Shown: positions 35,820 through 47,790, numbered from the stretch's first letter. The stretch: 64,000 bases of DNA from Vaginimicrobium propionicum (GCF_900155645.1 NZ_LT706985.1:992001-1056000), one strand, 5' to 3'. Program-made: numbers and translations. The notes: generated by a model not told the origin, from the sequence alone.

Positions 35820-37246
35820 AGCACCGCCCCTGGACGGTAGGCGGTTTCATTCGGATAACGCGTCACGATTTCACCAATACGGTTAGCTAGTTCACTCACC
35901 TGAGCGCTAGCCGCACCAGTTAACTCCAAAGGTGCGCTGACCAGGTGATCTAATTCTTCACGCGTCAAGCCAATCCGCTTGTCAGCCGCTAGCCTCTCAA
36001 AGAGATCATTGGCTTTATCCCCAGTTTCGCGTTGCTCCAGGGCGACCGCTACAGCATTTTCTTTTATCGCTTCGTGAGCATCCTCACGCCCTACCCCATG
36101 ACGCACCGCCGCCATCAACACTTTGGTCGTCGTCAAGAATGGCAGATACCTGTCTAGCTCTGCAGCGATGACCGCCGGAAAAGCACCGAAATCTCCTAAG
36201 ACCGTTAAAAAGGTCTCGAAAAGCCCATCAATGCAGTAGAAAGCGTCTGGCAGCGCCACGCGACGAACCACCGAACAAGATACGTCGCCCTCATTCCACT
36301 GATCACCAGCCAGCTCACCAATCATCGAGACATAGCCGCGCAACACGACTGCCATCCCGTTAACCCGTTCACAACTTCTGGTATTCATCTTGTGCGGCAT
36401 TGCGGACGAACCCACCTGGCCAGGTTTGAAACCCTCAGTGACTAGCTCGTTTCCGGCCATCAACCGGATTGAGGTAGCAAGGTTGCTGGGCGCGGCAGCA
36501 GTTTGGGCAAGAGCTGTCAACGCATCGAAATCTAGTGAGCGCGGATAAACCTGGCCGGTGGAAACCATCAACTGCTTAAACCCTAAGCTAGTGGCAATGC
36601 GGCGCTCTAGTTCAGCTAATTTATCTGCGTGGCCACCAAGCAGATCCAGCATGTCCTGGCTGGTACCAACAGGACCTTTGATACCTCGCGCCGGGTAGCG
36701 GTCAATTAATTCGCTCAGTCGTTCGTAGGCAACCAACAACTCGTTAGCGCCAGTTGCAAAGCGCTTACCCAAAGTGGTGACCTGGGCGGCGACATTGTGA
36801 GTGCGTCCTGTAATTGGCTGCTCACGGTAACGCACCATTAGCTCAGCCAGCCTGGCCAGGGCCGCCACCACTCTGGAACGAACTAATTTCAGCCCTTCGA
36901 GCACCTGATGTTGCTCAATATTCTCAGTTAAATCGCGGCTAGTCATACCCTTATGGATGTGCTCATGACCAGCTAACGCATTGAACTCCTCAATACGTGC
37001 TTTAACATCATGCCGAGTGACTCGCTCACGGGCAGCAATAGATTCGGTATCCACCTGATCGATTACGCTCAGATAGTCCGCGATAACTGTGTTCGGGTCG
37101 TCACCACCGAAATCAACACCGAGATCGCGTTGAGCTTCAAGAACAGCTATCCAAAGTTTACGTTCCGCAATGATCTTGGCCACTGGCGACCAAATATCGC
37201 ACATTTGCTTAGAGGCGTAACGGTTCGCCAACACATTCTCTATCAT
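35816..37246 (-). CDS. purB: Adenylosuccinate lyase
   Basis: Cleaves SAICAR and adenylosuccinate in purine synthesis. 476 residues with the family signature GSSAMPHKMNTRSCERV, HEHIHKGMTSRDL with a catalytic His, and TGRTHNVAAQ. It sits 5 bp after purD. Confidence 0.96.
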   Translation of the reverse strand: MIENVLANRYASKQMCDIWSPVAKIIAERKLWIAVLEAQRDLGVDFGGDDPNTVIADYLSVIDQVDTESIAARERVTRHDVKARIEEFNALAGHEHIHKGMTSRDLTENIEQHQVLEGLKLVRSRVVAALARLAELMVRYREQPITGRTHNVAAQVTTLGKRFATGANELLVAYERLSELIDRYPARGIKGPVGTSQDMLDLLGGHADKLAELERRIATSLGFKQLMVSTGQVYPRSLDFDALTALAQTAAAPSNLATSIRLMAGNELVTEGFKPGQVGSSAMPHKMNTRSCERVNGMAVVLRGYVSMIGELAGDQWNEGDVSCSVVRRVALPDAFYCIDGLFETFLTVLGDFGAFPAVIAAELDRYLPFLTTTKVLMAAVRHGVGREDAHEAIKENAVAVALEQRETGDKANDLFERLAADKRIGLTREELDHLVSAPLELTGAASAQVSELANRIGEIVTRYPNETAYRPGAVL

Positions 37247-37251
37247 CGCGA

Positions 37252-38517
37252 TTACCCTTTCAACAGTCCTGCACCAGATAGTTTTTTATCTGAAGCAATA
37301 TCTGAGCGGTAAACCCCATCCACAAAGTCAACCAAATCCACACGCTGATAAGCATTTTTACGCGCTGTCTTAACATCAGAGCCACACCCAACAACAGTCA
37401 GCACTCGCCCACCGTCAGCAATCAGGTCGCCATCCGGGTCACGTGAAGTACCTGCTTGAATGATGTGCGCATTTTCATCATCAGGCGGCAAATCAATATG
37501 GCAGCCCTTATTAGGTGTTCCAGGATAACCCTCAGCAGCCATGACGACCCCCACTGCGGCGCCCTCAAAAATTATTCGTCCGAAATCAGCCAGACGGCCA
37601 GTCGCAGCAGCATGTAACACCTGACCTAGCGGAGTGACCAAGGTTGGAATCAAGACTTGGGTTTCAGGATCACCAAAGCGTGCATTGAATTCAATCACTT
37701 TTGGACCGTCCTTGGTCAATGCCAAACCGATATAGAGCAATCCCACAAATGGGGTGCCTTGTGCGCGTAAATAATCGAGAGTTGGGGTGGCAACCTTTTC
37801 AATCACTTCATCAACGGTTGTTTCAGGTAACCACGGCAATGGGCTATAGGCACCCATGCCGCCGGTATTGCGTCCTTGATCGCCGTCACCTTCACGTTTG
37901 AAATCTTGAGCTGGCATCATTGGCAAGGCGTATTGCCCGTCAGTTATGACGAATAAACTCAGCTCGGGACCATCCAAAAACTCCTCGATGACTACCCGAT
38001 CTGCTTTCGCAGCGTGATCAATCGCCTCCTCAAGGTCGCTAGTAACGATCACCCCTTTACCCGCAGCTAACCCATCATGTTTAACCACATAGGGGGCACC
38101 CAATTCGCTAAGTGCGTGGGCAACTTGCTCTTCAGTTTCACAGGTGAAAGATCGCCCAGTCGGAACCCCAGCTTCAGCCATTACGTGTTTGGCGAACGAT
38201 TTGGAAGTCTCCAGTTGTGCGGCTGCTTTCGTTGGCCCAAAAACCGCAATATTAGCTTCAAGAAGAGCATCAGCGATACCAGCAGCCAGAGGCGCTTCCG
38301 GGCCGACAACTACGAAAGTGGCTCCGATTTCCTTAGCTAAGGAAATGACAGCCTCAGCATTTAACGGGTCAATATCGTGGTTTGTGGCTATAGCTGCTGT
38401 TCCTGGATTGCCTGGGGCAACGTGAACCTCAGCTACTGTCGGATCCGCCACCAATCCACGCGCCAAAGCGTGCTCGCGTCCCCCACTACCCAATACCAAA
38501 ACACAAAGATTGCTCAC
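37252..38517 (-). CDS. purD: Phosphoribosylamine-glycine ligase
   Basis: Makes GAR from phosphoribosylamine, glycine and ATP. 421 residues with an ATP-grasp fold: VLVLGSGGREHALA at the N-terminus, KHDGLAAGKGV, and the signature EFNARFGDPETQ. Co-transcribed with purB. Confidence 0.97.
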   Translation of the reverse strand: MSNLCVLVLGSGGREHALARGLVADPTVAEVHVAPGNPGTAAIATNHDIDPLNAEAVISLAKEIGATFVVVGPEAPLAAGIADALLEANIAVFGPTKAAAQLETSKSFAKHVMAEAGVPTGRSFTCETEEQVAHALSELGAPYVVKHDGLAAGKGVIVTSDLEEAIDHAAKADRVVIEEFLDGPELSLFVITDGQYALPMMPAQDFKREGDGDQGRNTGGMGAYSPLPWLPETTVDEVIEKVATPTLDYLRAQGTPFVGLLYIGLALTKDGPKVIEFNARFGDPETQVLIPTLVTPLGQVLHAAATGRLADFGRIIFEGAAVGVVMAAEGYPGTPNKGCHIDLPPDDENAHIIQAGTSRDPDGDLIADGGRVLTVVGCGSDVKTARKNAYQRVDLVDFVDGVYRSDIASDKKLSGAGLLKG

Positions 38518-38613
38518 CCCACAAGCCTAGCGGGCAACCGTGCCGCGACGCACCCTAACAGCTTGGTAAGCCGAATAGGCCAACCCAATAGCTGCAACTG
38601 TCAGCTTTGTTGC

Positions 38614-39906
<1,293 letters not shown>

Positions 39907-39922
39907 CTAACTGCTGGCCGCC

Positions 39923-41491
39923 CTACTTTACCGCACCTAGACGACTCTGAGCGCCAATAACCGTGACAAGAAATACTTCTAATCCATCAATTGGCTTTGA
40001 CAAGGCATCTTGTAATTCATCAAGAGTAGTGATGCGTGAGGCTGCCACTCCGAAACCAGATGCCATAGCGCATAGATCGTGTCCATGAGGCATTCGGAAT
40101 GCTAGTTCAAAAACATCTGAAAACTCTGGGTGAGATACCTCCAAAGCATCAAATATCGAGCCACCATTATCGTCAATTACCACTAACCGAAGGTCGGGGG
40201 TTGGCTGGCCAGCCGGAATCATTAGAGAACCGATGTCATAGAGGAATGTTAAATCCCCCAAAATTGCTGTCACAGGCATATTCAAGCCAAGCGAAATACC
40301 GGTTGCGGTGGCTATCGCACCATCGATACCCGAAAGACCGCGATTAGCAAAACACGTTAGCCGGCCAGGCCACTGGCTAAGTTGGTCGGCATACCGTATG
40401 GGGTTAGACGAGCCGAAGAAAACTGTTTGCCCACTTGCTCCAGACACAACTTTGGAAACGAGAGTAGTTGAGGTTAAACCCTCTTTTTGTTCACTGACAG
40501 CCAAAGGCGCACGCCACTCGTTCAGCCACCGGCCATCACCCGAAGGGCAAGTTACGGCGTCAGCGACCAAGGTGACTCGGTGCCCAGCGTCTGCCCAATC
40601 AGCGAAAGCGCCAACTGCCACAACATCAATATCTTCCCGCGCCAGGAGCCTAGTCACCGGCCTAGACAGGGTGGGGTGCCCGAATAGCACTACTCGGCGG
40701 ATCCGATCGGCTAGCTTCGTGCTTAATTTAGCCACGTAATCTTGAACCGCATTTGGGCTGTGCCTAGCGTTGCTGGATGGTTCAGCCAGCAAAGGCAAAC
40801 CCGCGCTCGCCGCAAACTGCGCCGCCTGACCACCCACTTCCGGGCTGGCGTCACCCGCTAACACAACCGTTTCGTTGATAACTGGCAGGTTTACTGGCAC
40901 GGCCGGCGGGCGGGGGGCTAGCGTCAAGTGGGGCAGGGACGGCAACACCGCACCATCAGGGGTCAGCGGCAGATCGAAGGCAGCATTGATATGAATCGGC
41001 CCTGGCCTATTCGTGCGCCCACCCAAAGCTGCCGCCACTACGCGGTTTATCTGACTTGCCCAAGCTGTGGGCTGGGCATTGGCGGAATGTAACCACAGCT
41101 CAGCCACAGTGTGCGGATTAAAGATATTGATTTGGTTGGTGGTTTGGTTGGCTCGCGTCCCCACCAAAGTTGCCGGGCGATCCGCACTAACAATCACCAA
41201 AGCCACACCAGCCGCATAGGCCTCCATGACTGCCGGAACTAGATTCCCGAGAGCCGTGCCGGACGTAACAACAACTGCCGCTACACCTGCTGCCTTGGCT
41301 AAACCTAAAGCTAAGAATCCGGCCGCACGTTCATCCATTCTAGTGTGCAGTGTTAATTCATCGGCTTGCGCAGCTTTTGCCAGGCTTAGCGAAATGGGGG
41401 TATTACGCGAGCCCGGGCATAGTACAAAGTGTTTAATGCCAGCGTCGCGGAGCGCGGCAACTATCGTCTGCCCCAATTGCCAACTACTCAT
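39923..41491 (-). CDS. menD: SEPHCHC synthase MenD (menaquinone)
   Basis: Thiamine-diphosphate enzyme that joins 2-oxoglutarate to isochorismate. 522 residues with FVLCPGSRNTPISLSL at the N-terminus, the pyrimidine-binding MDERAAGFLALGLAKA, and the ThDP motif AILGDLTFLYDIGSL through VVIDDNGGSIF. Its start overlaps the end of menC by 8 bp. Part of a menE-menA-menC-menD operon. Confidence 0.96.
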   Translation of the reverse strand: MSSWQLGQTIVAALRDAGIKHFVLCPGSRNTPISLSLAKAAQADELTLHTRMDERAAGFLALGLAKAAGVAAVVVTSGTALGNLVPAVMEAYAAGVALVIVSADRPATLVGTRANQTTNQINIFNPHTVAELWLHSANAQPTAWASQINRVVAAALGGRTNRPGPIHINAAFDLPLTPDGAVLPSLPHLTLAPRPPAVPVNLPVINETVVLAGDASPEVGGQAAQFAASAGLPLLAEPSSNARHSPNAVQDYVAKLSTKLADRIRRVVLFGHPTLSRPVTRLLAREDIDVVAVGAFADWADAGHRVTLVADAVTCPSGDGRWLNEWRAPLAVSEQKEGLTSTTLVSKVVSGASGQTVFFGSSNPIRYADQLSQWPGRLTCFANRGLSGIDGAIATATGISLGLNMPVTAILGDLTFLYDIGSLMIPAGQPTPDLRLVVIDDNGGSIFDALEVSHPEFSDVFELAFRMPHGHDLCAMASGFGVAASRITTLDELQDALSKPIDGLEVFLVTVIGAQSRLGAVK

Positions 41492-42428
41492 TACTCACCA
41501 ACTCCAGACATCGATCAAATCTCGCCTGCCACCAGGCACTGCGTTGCCGGCTGGCAGCATATTTAGCACACTGGCGCTCGTCAGGGGTTGGCCAACCAGC
41601 AAAACGCAGAAATCCGTCTTTTGAAACCACCGGGTTATCCGTCAGGTCACCGTCCAGCAACCGCACGGTGTCTAGGCCACACGCAAGCTCTAATTCTGGT
41701 AACGCGCAAGCAGCTCTAAGGCCGGCAGCTATACCGATGGATGTTTCTAGAGCTGAGCTAACCACCACGGGGCGACCAATTTTTTCAGCTACTTCTAGCA
41801 GACGAGACACCCCACCTAAGGGCTGCACTTTGCACACGACAATATCTGCAGCATTCAATTCTTTAACCCGATATGGGTCTTGGGCGCGTCGAATAGATTC
41901 ATCAGCGGCCACCAGAATATTTAAACCGCAGTCAGCGATTTCTTTGCGTAGTTGGGCTAGTTCAGTGACGCTGGCACACGGCTGTTCTACATATTGCAGA
42001 TTGAATGGCGCAAAAGCGCGCAGGGCTTTCATAGCTTCGGCTAGGCTCCAGGCACCATTAGCATCTATCCGGATATTGCCGTCTGGCAAGGCATTTCTGA
42101 CTGCCTCAAGCCTTTTAACATCTGAAGATAAATCAGATCTGGGGTCAGCCACTTTGATTTTCGCGGTGCTGGCGCGGGATTCACGCACCAAATCGGCGGC
42201 CTCCCCCGGACTTACCACGGGCACAGTTACATTTATAGGCACTTTTTCGCGGTTAAACTCAGGCTCATCGTCACTGAGGGCAGCTTTTAACCAGGTCGCT
42301 GCCTCAACATCGTCATATTCGATGAACGGGCTCCACTCGCGCCAGCGTCCGGCCCACTCAAAAATTACGCCCTCCCGCTCAGTGATGCCACGAAATCGGG
42401 TGCGCATTGGAATGGAGTAGACAATCAC
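41484..42428 (-). CDS. menC: o-Succinylbenzoate synthase MenC
   Basis: Enolase-superfamily dehydratase of menaquinone synthesis. 314 residues with KIKVAD (catalytic Lys), RIDANGAW, YVEQPC, VAADESIR and VCKVQPLGG. GTG start, overlapping the menA stop as GTGA. Confidence 0.95.
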   Translation of the reverse strand: MIVYSIPMRTRFRGITEREGVIFEWAGRWREWSPFIEYDDVEAATWLKAALSDDEPEFNREKVPINVTVPVVSPGEAADLVRESRASTAKIKVADPRSDLSSDVKRLEAVRNALPDGNIRIDANGAWSLAEAMKALRAFAPFNLQYVEQPCASVTELAQLRKEIADCGLNILVAADESIRRAQDPYRVKELNAADIVVCKVQPLGGVSRLLEVAEKIGRPVVVSSALETSIGIAAGLRAACALPELELACGLDTVRLLDGDLTDNPVVSKDGFLRFAGWPTPDERQCAKYAASRQRSAWWQARFDRCLELVSNE

Positions 42429-43303
42429 GCTATCAACGCCCCCATTAGCGCGCCGGCACCAGCTACAAGCTCACCTATCCCAGTTCCTTTTAAGACCCTC
42501 ACAAGTTCCATACCGCTTGCCCCTCGAACGACATGCCAGACGCATGGCACCAGGACGATCACCGCCGCTATTTCACCGATCCTAAGCCATGGGCTAGTCA
42601 ACATAGCTGTGATATCGAGTAGCGCAATGGCGCAAACTACAAAACTGACATAACACCAGCGTGATCCTTTATCGCCTAGCCGCACCGAAAGCGTACGTTT
42701 TCCGACTTGAGCGTCGCGAGGTCGGTCGCGCAGGTTATTGCACATCAACACCGCACACGGCAGCAACCCCATGGCGCTAGCTGCAGTCCATCCCGCCAGC
42801 GGAAAACTCAATGTTTGGGTGTAAATGGTGCCCATAGTGGCAACTAGCCCAAAGAAAATAAAGACGAAAATCTCACCCAAACCAAGGTAGCCATAAGGGT
42901 GTTTACCACCGGTATAACACCAAGCGGCGACGACGCTGGCTGCACCAACTAAAATCAGCCACCATTGTCCAGACAGGGCAACCAACCACAGGCCAGCCAA
43001 ACATCCAATACCGAAAAATACAAAAGCTGCTGTTTTAACAGCTTTCGGGCTAGCGGCCTTGGAGCCGACCAGCCGTTGTGGCCCGACCCTAATATCGTCG
43101 GAACCGCGTATGCCGTCCGAATAGTCGTTGGCAAAATTAACCCCAATTTGGAAAGTTAGAGCCACCAGGCCAGCTAGCACACTTCTAAGCGCTGATGCTT
43201 GACTTAAGCAAACTGCGATAGCTGCCCCCATAAGCACCGGTGAAATAGACGCTGGCAGCGTCCGAAATCTAGCGCCTTCAAGCCACTCGGCAGTAGTTGC
43301 CAT
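42425..43303 (-). CDS. menA: 1,4-Dihydroxy-2-naphthoate polyprenyltransferase MenA
   Basis: UbiA-type integral membrane enzyme that prenylates DHNA. 292 residues with the Asp-rich motif NFANDYSDGIRGSDD and a second one near CNNLRDRPRDAQVGKRT. Eight or so hydrophobic helices. Two bases separate it from menE. Confidence 0.96.
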   Translation of the reverse strand: MATTAEWLEGARFRTLPASISPVLMGAAIAVCLSQASALRSVLAGLVALTFQIGVNFANDYSDGIRGSDDIRVGPQRLVGSKAASPKAVKTAAFVFFGIGCLAGLWLVALSGQWWLILVGAASVVAAWCYTGGKHPYGYLGLGEIFVFIFFGLVATMGTIYTQTLSFPLAGWTAASAMGLLPCAVLMCNNLRDRPRDAQVGKRTLSVRLGDKGSRWCYVSFVVCAIALLDITAMLTSPWLRIGEIAAVIVLVPCVWHVVRGASGMELVRVLKGTGIGELVAGAGALMGALIA

Positions 43304-43305
43304 CG

Positions 43306-44388
43306 TTAATCTCTACTTTCTGCGATTCGCCTCAACGCTTGCCGATCAACTTTTCCGGAGCCAGTCATCGGGATGTCTACAGCAAAGACTTTCTTCGGCA
43401 ATGCTGCAACACTGAAGTCTTTTCCAAGACACAAGCGCCACCAATCTAGACTCCTTGATAACGGGTCTGCCAACACAATCGCCGTACCCCACCTCGAATC
43501 GGGGATAGCAAAAATCGCCGCTCTAGGATCAATGCCGTCTACAACTCGTTGAGCCGCAGCCAGATCAACGTTGACTCCCCCACTGATGACAACGTCGTCT
43601 AGGCGCCCTAAAATTCGGAGCTTGCCGTCGACGATTTCACCGCGATCATTGGTGATAACTGTACTGCCATTAAGCACTTTTGCAGTTTCAGCTGGTAACC
43701 CTCGATACCCGCTAAAGGCGGACGGCGTCGATAGGCTAATTCGCCCGCTATCCCCGATTTGGATTTTCACCCCTGGCAGAGGATAGCCGTCATAGATAAC
43801 ACCGCCACAGGTTTCACTCATGCCGTAGGTCTGCACTACCGGAATGTGGGCACTCTGGGCGCGCTCGAGAGTCTCATCGTTGAGCGGCGCTCCACCGACC
43901 AACACCAAGTCATAACGGGTTAGCGAACGGGTAATGCGGGCGTCATCCAGTGCTTTCACTAATTGCGTAGGCACGATGGAGATAGCGTTCGCGCCCTTGT
44001 CTAGACGTAAATCGCTAAGGTGCGACGAGGCGAAAATAACGCCTTTACCGCCAGTTATGGGTCTGTCCAGTAAGCCGCGCACCAGCACCATTAGCCCGGC
44101 AACATATTCTGTGGGAAGAACGCATGTCCACGTGAAAGAACCGTAACGGTTACGCGTCATTTCGGCTCCTGCCAGCAATGCGGAAGCTGACAAGGACACT
44201 GGCTTCGGCGTGCCGGTAGAGCCCGAAGTGGTGACTACTACGGCCACGTTGTCTGCTGGCTCATCGAGGCACAGTGCTTGCTTGAACTTAGCGTCGCCAA
44301 GGGGTGCAATGCTGCGTTGGCCGGCTAGAGCTTGGGGCAATAACCCCAGTAACTCCTCCGGTTTACAAACCTCAAGCATTTCACCCAT
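43306..44388 (-). CDS. menE: o-Succinylbenzoate-CoA ligase MenE
   Basis: Adenylate-forming enzyme that activates OSB with CoA. 360 residues, short for the family as is common in actinobacteria. It has the P-loop VVTTSGSTGTPKPVSLS, QTYGMSETCGGV, and GRLDDVVISGGVNVD, ending MTGSGKVDRQALR. It heads the operon; menF, menB and menH are not in the window. Confidence 0.94.
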   Translation of the reverse strand: MGEMLEVCKPEELLGLLPQALAGQRSIAPLGDAKFKQALCLDEPADNVAVVVTTSGSTGTPKPVSLSASALLAGAEMTRNRYGSFTWTCVLPTEYVAGLMVLVRGLLDRPITGGKGVIFASSHLSDLRLDKGANAISIVPTQLVKALDDARITRSLTRYDLVLVGGAPLNDETLERAQSAHIPVVQTYGMSETCGGVIYDGYPLPGVKIQIGDSGRISLSTPSAFSGYRGLPAETAKVLNGSTVITNDRGEIVDGKLRILGRLDDVVISGGVNVDLAAAQRVVDGIDPRAAIFAIPDSRWGTAIVLADPLSRSLDWWRLCLGKDFSVAALPKKVFAVDIPMTGSGKVDRQALRRIAESRD

Positions 44389-44435
44389 GGTAGTCGTCGT
44401 AGCCAGGGTTGGCGCATAGCACTAGACTTGGCCTC

Positions 44436-44690
44436 ATGCTCAGGGTCGCTATCGTCATCGCAGTTGTAGCGTTGACTATTTATTGCACAGTCGAGGTGGC
44501 ACAAGCCCCAGCTTCGAGAGTGCGGAACATGCCGAAATGGCTCTGGGCTGTTTTCGTTATCGTTGCTCCAGTTCTAGGCCCACTGTGTTGGCTCACTTTC
44601 GGTCGGCCAACAAATCGTCGCCCACCATCGAATAATCACGGCGGCAGCGGCGCCCCAGACGATGACCCAGACTTTCTGCGTAGTCTTTGA
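44436..44690 (+). CDS. PLDc_N domain small membrane protein
   Basis: 84 residues from ATG 44436: one helix at the start, then RNMPKWLWAVFVIVAPVLGPLCWLTFGR, the short two-helix domain that precedes phospholipase D in some proteins but here stands alone. The tail is polar and ends DDDPDFLRSL. Function unknown; common in actinobacteria beside men genes. The frame is also open from TTG 44409. Confidence 0.8.
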   Translation: MLRVAIVIAVVALTIYCTVEVAQAPASRVRNMPKWLWAVFVIVAPVLGPLCWLTFGRPTNRRPPSNNHGGSGAPDDDPDFLRSL

Positions 44691-44812
44691 GGCTTTCGCT
44701 CATCTGCTTTAGGCTTATCTAATTACTGCTCGATGTCGCCTAGTGCGCTCCCCGACGTCTGGCTTACTAAGAATTTTCGGAGCCTCATGTTTCGGCTGTA
44801 AGGGGCGAGATT

Positions 44813-46090
44813 ATGCGCAAGATGTTCTCTTCGCTAGCAATCCCCAACTACCGCATTTGGTTCATCGGCACCTTAACCAGCAACATTGGCGGCTGGATGG
44901 CCAGGACTGCCCAAGCGTGGCTAGTTTTGACCATTCTCACAAATAATTCCGCTTCAGCGCTGGGGATTTTAACGGCCATAACTTTTATCCCAAACCTTTT
45001 ATTCAGCCCTTGGGGCGGTTCAGTGGCAGACCGTTTCGACAAGAGACGCATCTTGCTAATAACAATGATTGCCGGCACTTTGACTTCACTGGCTCTTGGG
45101 GTGCTAGTTATAGCGGACGTTTGCAAACTTTGGATGGTCTTCGTCATCGCCGCTATCGACGGTTTAGCGATGACTTTCGACAATCCAGCCCGACAAGCGA
45201 TGGTTTCCGAAATCGTCCCGATAAGCCAGTTACCGAACGCAATCGCACTTAATTCGACTTCTTTCAACGCAGCCAGATTGTTGGGGCCTGGGCTAGCAGG
45301 CGTACTGATCGCCATCATTGGAACTGGTCAAGTTATCCTCTTCAACACACTGGCCTTCATCATCATGATCACCTGTCTGCTGAAGCTGAAGAAAGATCAG
45401 ATTCGTACCGTGAGGCTAGCTAAAGGCTCTGGTGGGGTAATTGAAGGTTTCAAATATCTACGTCGTAACCCGCAAATAATTGTCGTGTTAGCTTGCGGTT
45501 TTGCGCTCGGCGGTTTGGGTTTTAACTTCCAAATTTCTAATGCGGTCGTTTCTACTGTTATGTATGGAAAAGGAGCTGGGGAGTTCGGTGCGTTAGGTTC
45601 CATAATGGGTGTTGGCGCATTGACAGCCGCGTTACTAGCCGCTCGACGGGCAAACCCGAGACTCAGGCTGGTGTTGATAGGAATGGCTGGCTACACAGTA
45701 TTCTCCATTGGAGCAGCAATAAAGACTAACTACCTTACGTTCGCCCTACTACAAGCGCCCATCGGTTTTTTTACCATAACCGCTTTAGTTACCGGCAACA
45801 CCTTGGTACAAACCCAAGCCTCACCGGCTATGCGTGGCCGCATGCTCTCACTGTGGAACTTGACGATTATGGGGGTAGCCCCAATCGTTTCACCTTTAAT
45901 TGGTTGGCTGGGGGATACTTTCGGCCCTGAATGGACAATTCTTTTCGGAGTTATTTGTGTGGGATTAGCCACTGTAATAATCACTGCGGTGGTTATGCAC
46001 CAAGATCGACTGCGTCTGGTCTTGGATCGATCTCGCAAGTTCCCCACCATCCGTATTTTGCGCAATCCTCCTAAACCTTCAGACGATTAA
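44813..46090 (+). CDS. MFS transporter
   Basis: 425 residues, mostly hydrophobic, of the MFS group that includes EntS-like exporters: NYRIWFIGTLTSNIGGWMARTAQ at the first helix, then FSPWGGSVADRFDKRRILL, the motif A loop. GGGGC-type ribosome binding site (TAAGGGGCGA) upstream of ATG 44813. The substrate is not evident; drug or metabolite efflux is the usual guess. Confidence 0.88.
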   Translation: MRKMFSSLAIPNYRIWFIGTLTSNIGGWMARTAQAWLVLTILTNNSASALGILTAITFIPNLLFSPWGGSVADRFDKRRILLITMIAGTLTSLALGVLVIADVCKLWMVFVIAAIDGLAMTFDNPARQAMVSEIVPISQLPNAIALNSTSFNAARLLGPGLAGVLIAIIGTGQVILFNTLAFIIMITCLLKLKKDQIRTVRLAKGSGGVIEGFKYLRRNPQIIVVLACGFALGGLGFNFQISNAVVSTVMYGKGAGEFGALGSIMGVGALTAALLAARRANPRLRLVLIGMAGYTVFSIGAAIKTNYLTFALLQAPIGFFTITALVTGNTLVQTQASPAMRGRMLSLWNLTIMGVAPIVSPLIGWLGDTFGPEWTILFGVICVGLATVIITAVVMHQDRLRLVLDRSRKFPTIRILRNPPKPSDD

Positions 46091-46199
46091 TCTCAAGTTC
46101 CGCGTTTATTCCGGCTCTTGGTACATTGAGCCTTTACGCTAGTAGCGATAGCGTTATTAGTGCCTTAGGCCCAATCGAAGCAGCGAAAGGATCGCCGCA

Positions 46200-46922
46200 A
46201 TGGCGCAGAATTATGATGATCTCTACGAGAGCCAACTGGTAGACGTAGACGGGAACAAAATCGGCAACGTCTGCCAAGTTTATTTGGACGACCAAACAGG
46301 TCTGCCAACCTGGATAACCGTGCAGACCGGTCTTTTCGGACGCAAAGAAACTTTCGTACCGCTAGACAGTGCGATTATTACCGAAGGTAAGATCCAAGTT
46401 CCTTTCACTCAGCAGTTCGTCAAGGACGCACCGAATGTTGACCCTGATCGTCACCTAGACGCAGTAGAAGAGGCTGAACTGTGTAAGTACTTTGGCCTAG
46501 GAAACGAAACTGATCCATCCGAGGATCTGCAGACTGCTTCTCAACCAAATAGTGTGACTGGCGAATCCGATTCTGATGGGGTCGAACCAGAGGGTTACAC
46601 CGCTCATCCTGAGCACAATTCGCCGGCACGCGCGCAATCACCTGCTGCCCCGACAACACCAAGTGCAGACCGGTTAAGCGCTCCTGCCCAGCCGATAACA
46701 TCCACAATCCCACCAGCTCGCGCCGCGCAGAATAGCGGCTTCGTCCCCTCCCCTGTTCTGGTACAAGGGCCTTTCGCGCCGTCAGCATCCCCAACCCCAG
46801 CAGGAGGGTTCCAGCCCTCACCAGTGCCAGTCGCCGGCCCCTATGGCCAGTCACCTGAAGTTCCAACACGAGACAATTTCGCAGATCGCGTTGCTAAAGC
46901 GTGGGAAGAATTAGCCGACTAG
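46200..46922 (+). CDS. PRC-barrel domain protein with Pro/Ala-rich tail
   Basis: 240 residues. 1-100 is a PRC-barrel (LVDVDGNKIGNVCQVYLDDQTGLPTW, VPLDSAII), a fold that binds RNA or photosystem-type partners. The rest is a Pro/Ser/Ala linker containing two PSPV-PGP-type repeats. Actinobacterial relatives are of unknown role. Good AAAGGA upstream. Confidence 0.85.
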   Translation: MAQNYDDLYESQLVDVDGNKIGNVCQVYLDDQTGLPTWITVQTGLFGRKETFVPLDSAIITEGKIQVPFTQQFVKDAPNVDPDRHLDAVEEAELCKYFGLGNETDPSEDLQTASQPNSVTGESDSDGVEPEGYTAHPEHNSPARAQSPAAPTTPSADRLSAPAQPITSTIPPARAAQNSGFVPSPVLVQGPFAPSASPTPAGGFQPSPVPVAGPYGQSPEVPTRDNFADRVAKAWEELAD

Positions 46923-47040
46923 CCTTGAATCAGGGGTTTTCAAGGGTTTTTCACTAGCGAGTCAACTCGACTCGTTCACTTTTCTTGCCGTAAGCTCTGA
47001 TCAGCAACTTAGATCAACGTTCTAAGGATGGATTATCGAA

Positions 47041-47790
47041 ATGAGCGCGGCGGAACCTGCTGTGGTGCAAACACATAATTTGACGAAGCTGTACCACGTC
47101 GGGGATGAAACTGTGGTCGCGCTTAACCGGGTAAATCTTAGAGTGCCCAAAGGTAGTTTTGTCGCTGTCGTAGGCACCTCTGGCTCTGGCAAATCGACGC
47201 TACTCAATATGCTCGGCGGCTTAGAAAAACCATCTGCAGGCGAAGTGTGGGTGGCTGGTCAGCCATTACACAAGTTCAATGAAGACCAGCTGGTCACTTT
47301 CCGCCGCGAAAACGTTGGTTTCGTATTTCAGTCCTTCAATTTAATTGAATCTATGACCGCTTTGGAGAATGTAGCCTGGCCGCTCTCCTTCCAAGGGGTA
47401 GCCAAAGAAGAGCGGCTGACGCGGGCACACATCATCTTGAAACGAATGGGTCTAGAAAACCATGTTAACCACCGCCCAAACCAACTTTCTGGTGGCCAGC
47501 AACAGCGCGTGGGTATTGCTAGAGCATTAGTTGTAAACCCAAAAATAGTTTTCGCAGACGAGCCGACCGGCAACTTAGACTCTCACACTGCCGAATCCAC
47601 GCTGATGTTGTTTCGCCAACTGTGCCAACGCTTCGGTCAAACGTGGGTAATGGTCACCCACGACAATCACTTAGCATCATTTGCGGACGCTATTGTGCGG
47701 ATCCTTGATGGTCGAATCACCGATATAGAAATTACCGGGCGCGCCAAAACCCCAAACCCAGAAGGGAAGAGTAATGAAGTTCATTCGTAG
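47041..47790 (+). CDS. ABC transporter ATPase (MacB/LolD type)
   Basis: 249 residues with Walker [11 protein letters not shown]-loop [12 protein letters not shown], signature [15 protein letters not shown], Walker [13 protein letters not shown] and the switch His. It powers the FtsX-type permease two genes on. The intervening gene starts 17 bp before its stop, so all three are probably one operon. Confidence 0.95.
   Translation: MSAAEPAVVQTHNLTKLYHVGDETVVALNRVNLRVPKGSFVAVVGTSGSGKSTLLNMLGGLEKPSAGEVWVAGQPLHKFNEDQLVTFRRENVGFVFQSFNLIESMTALENVAWPLSFQGVAKEERLTRAHIILKRMGLENHVNHRPNQLSGGQQQRVGIARALVVNPKIVFADEPTGNLDSHTAESTLMLFRQLCQRFGQTWVMVTHDNHLASFADAIVRILDGRITDIEITGRAKTPNPEGKSNEVHS

Noticed and set aside
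44848-45318. Long minus-strand frame inside the MFS gene
   Set aside because: Complement of transmembrane-coding sequence; no domain.
46951-46980. Small hairpin CGAGTC/GACTCG after the PRC-barrel gene as terminator
   Set aside because: Only a 6-bp stem with no proper T tract; too weak to call.
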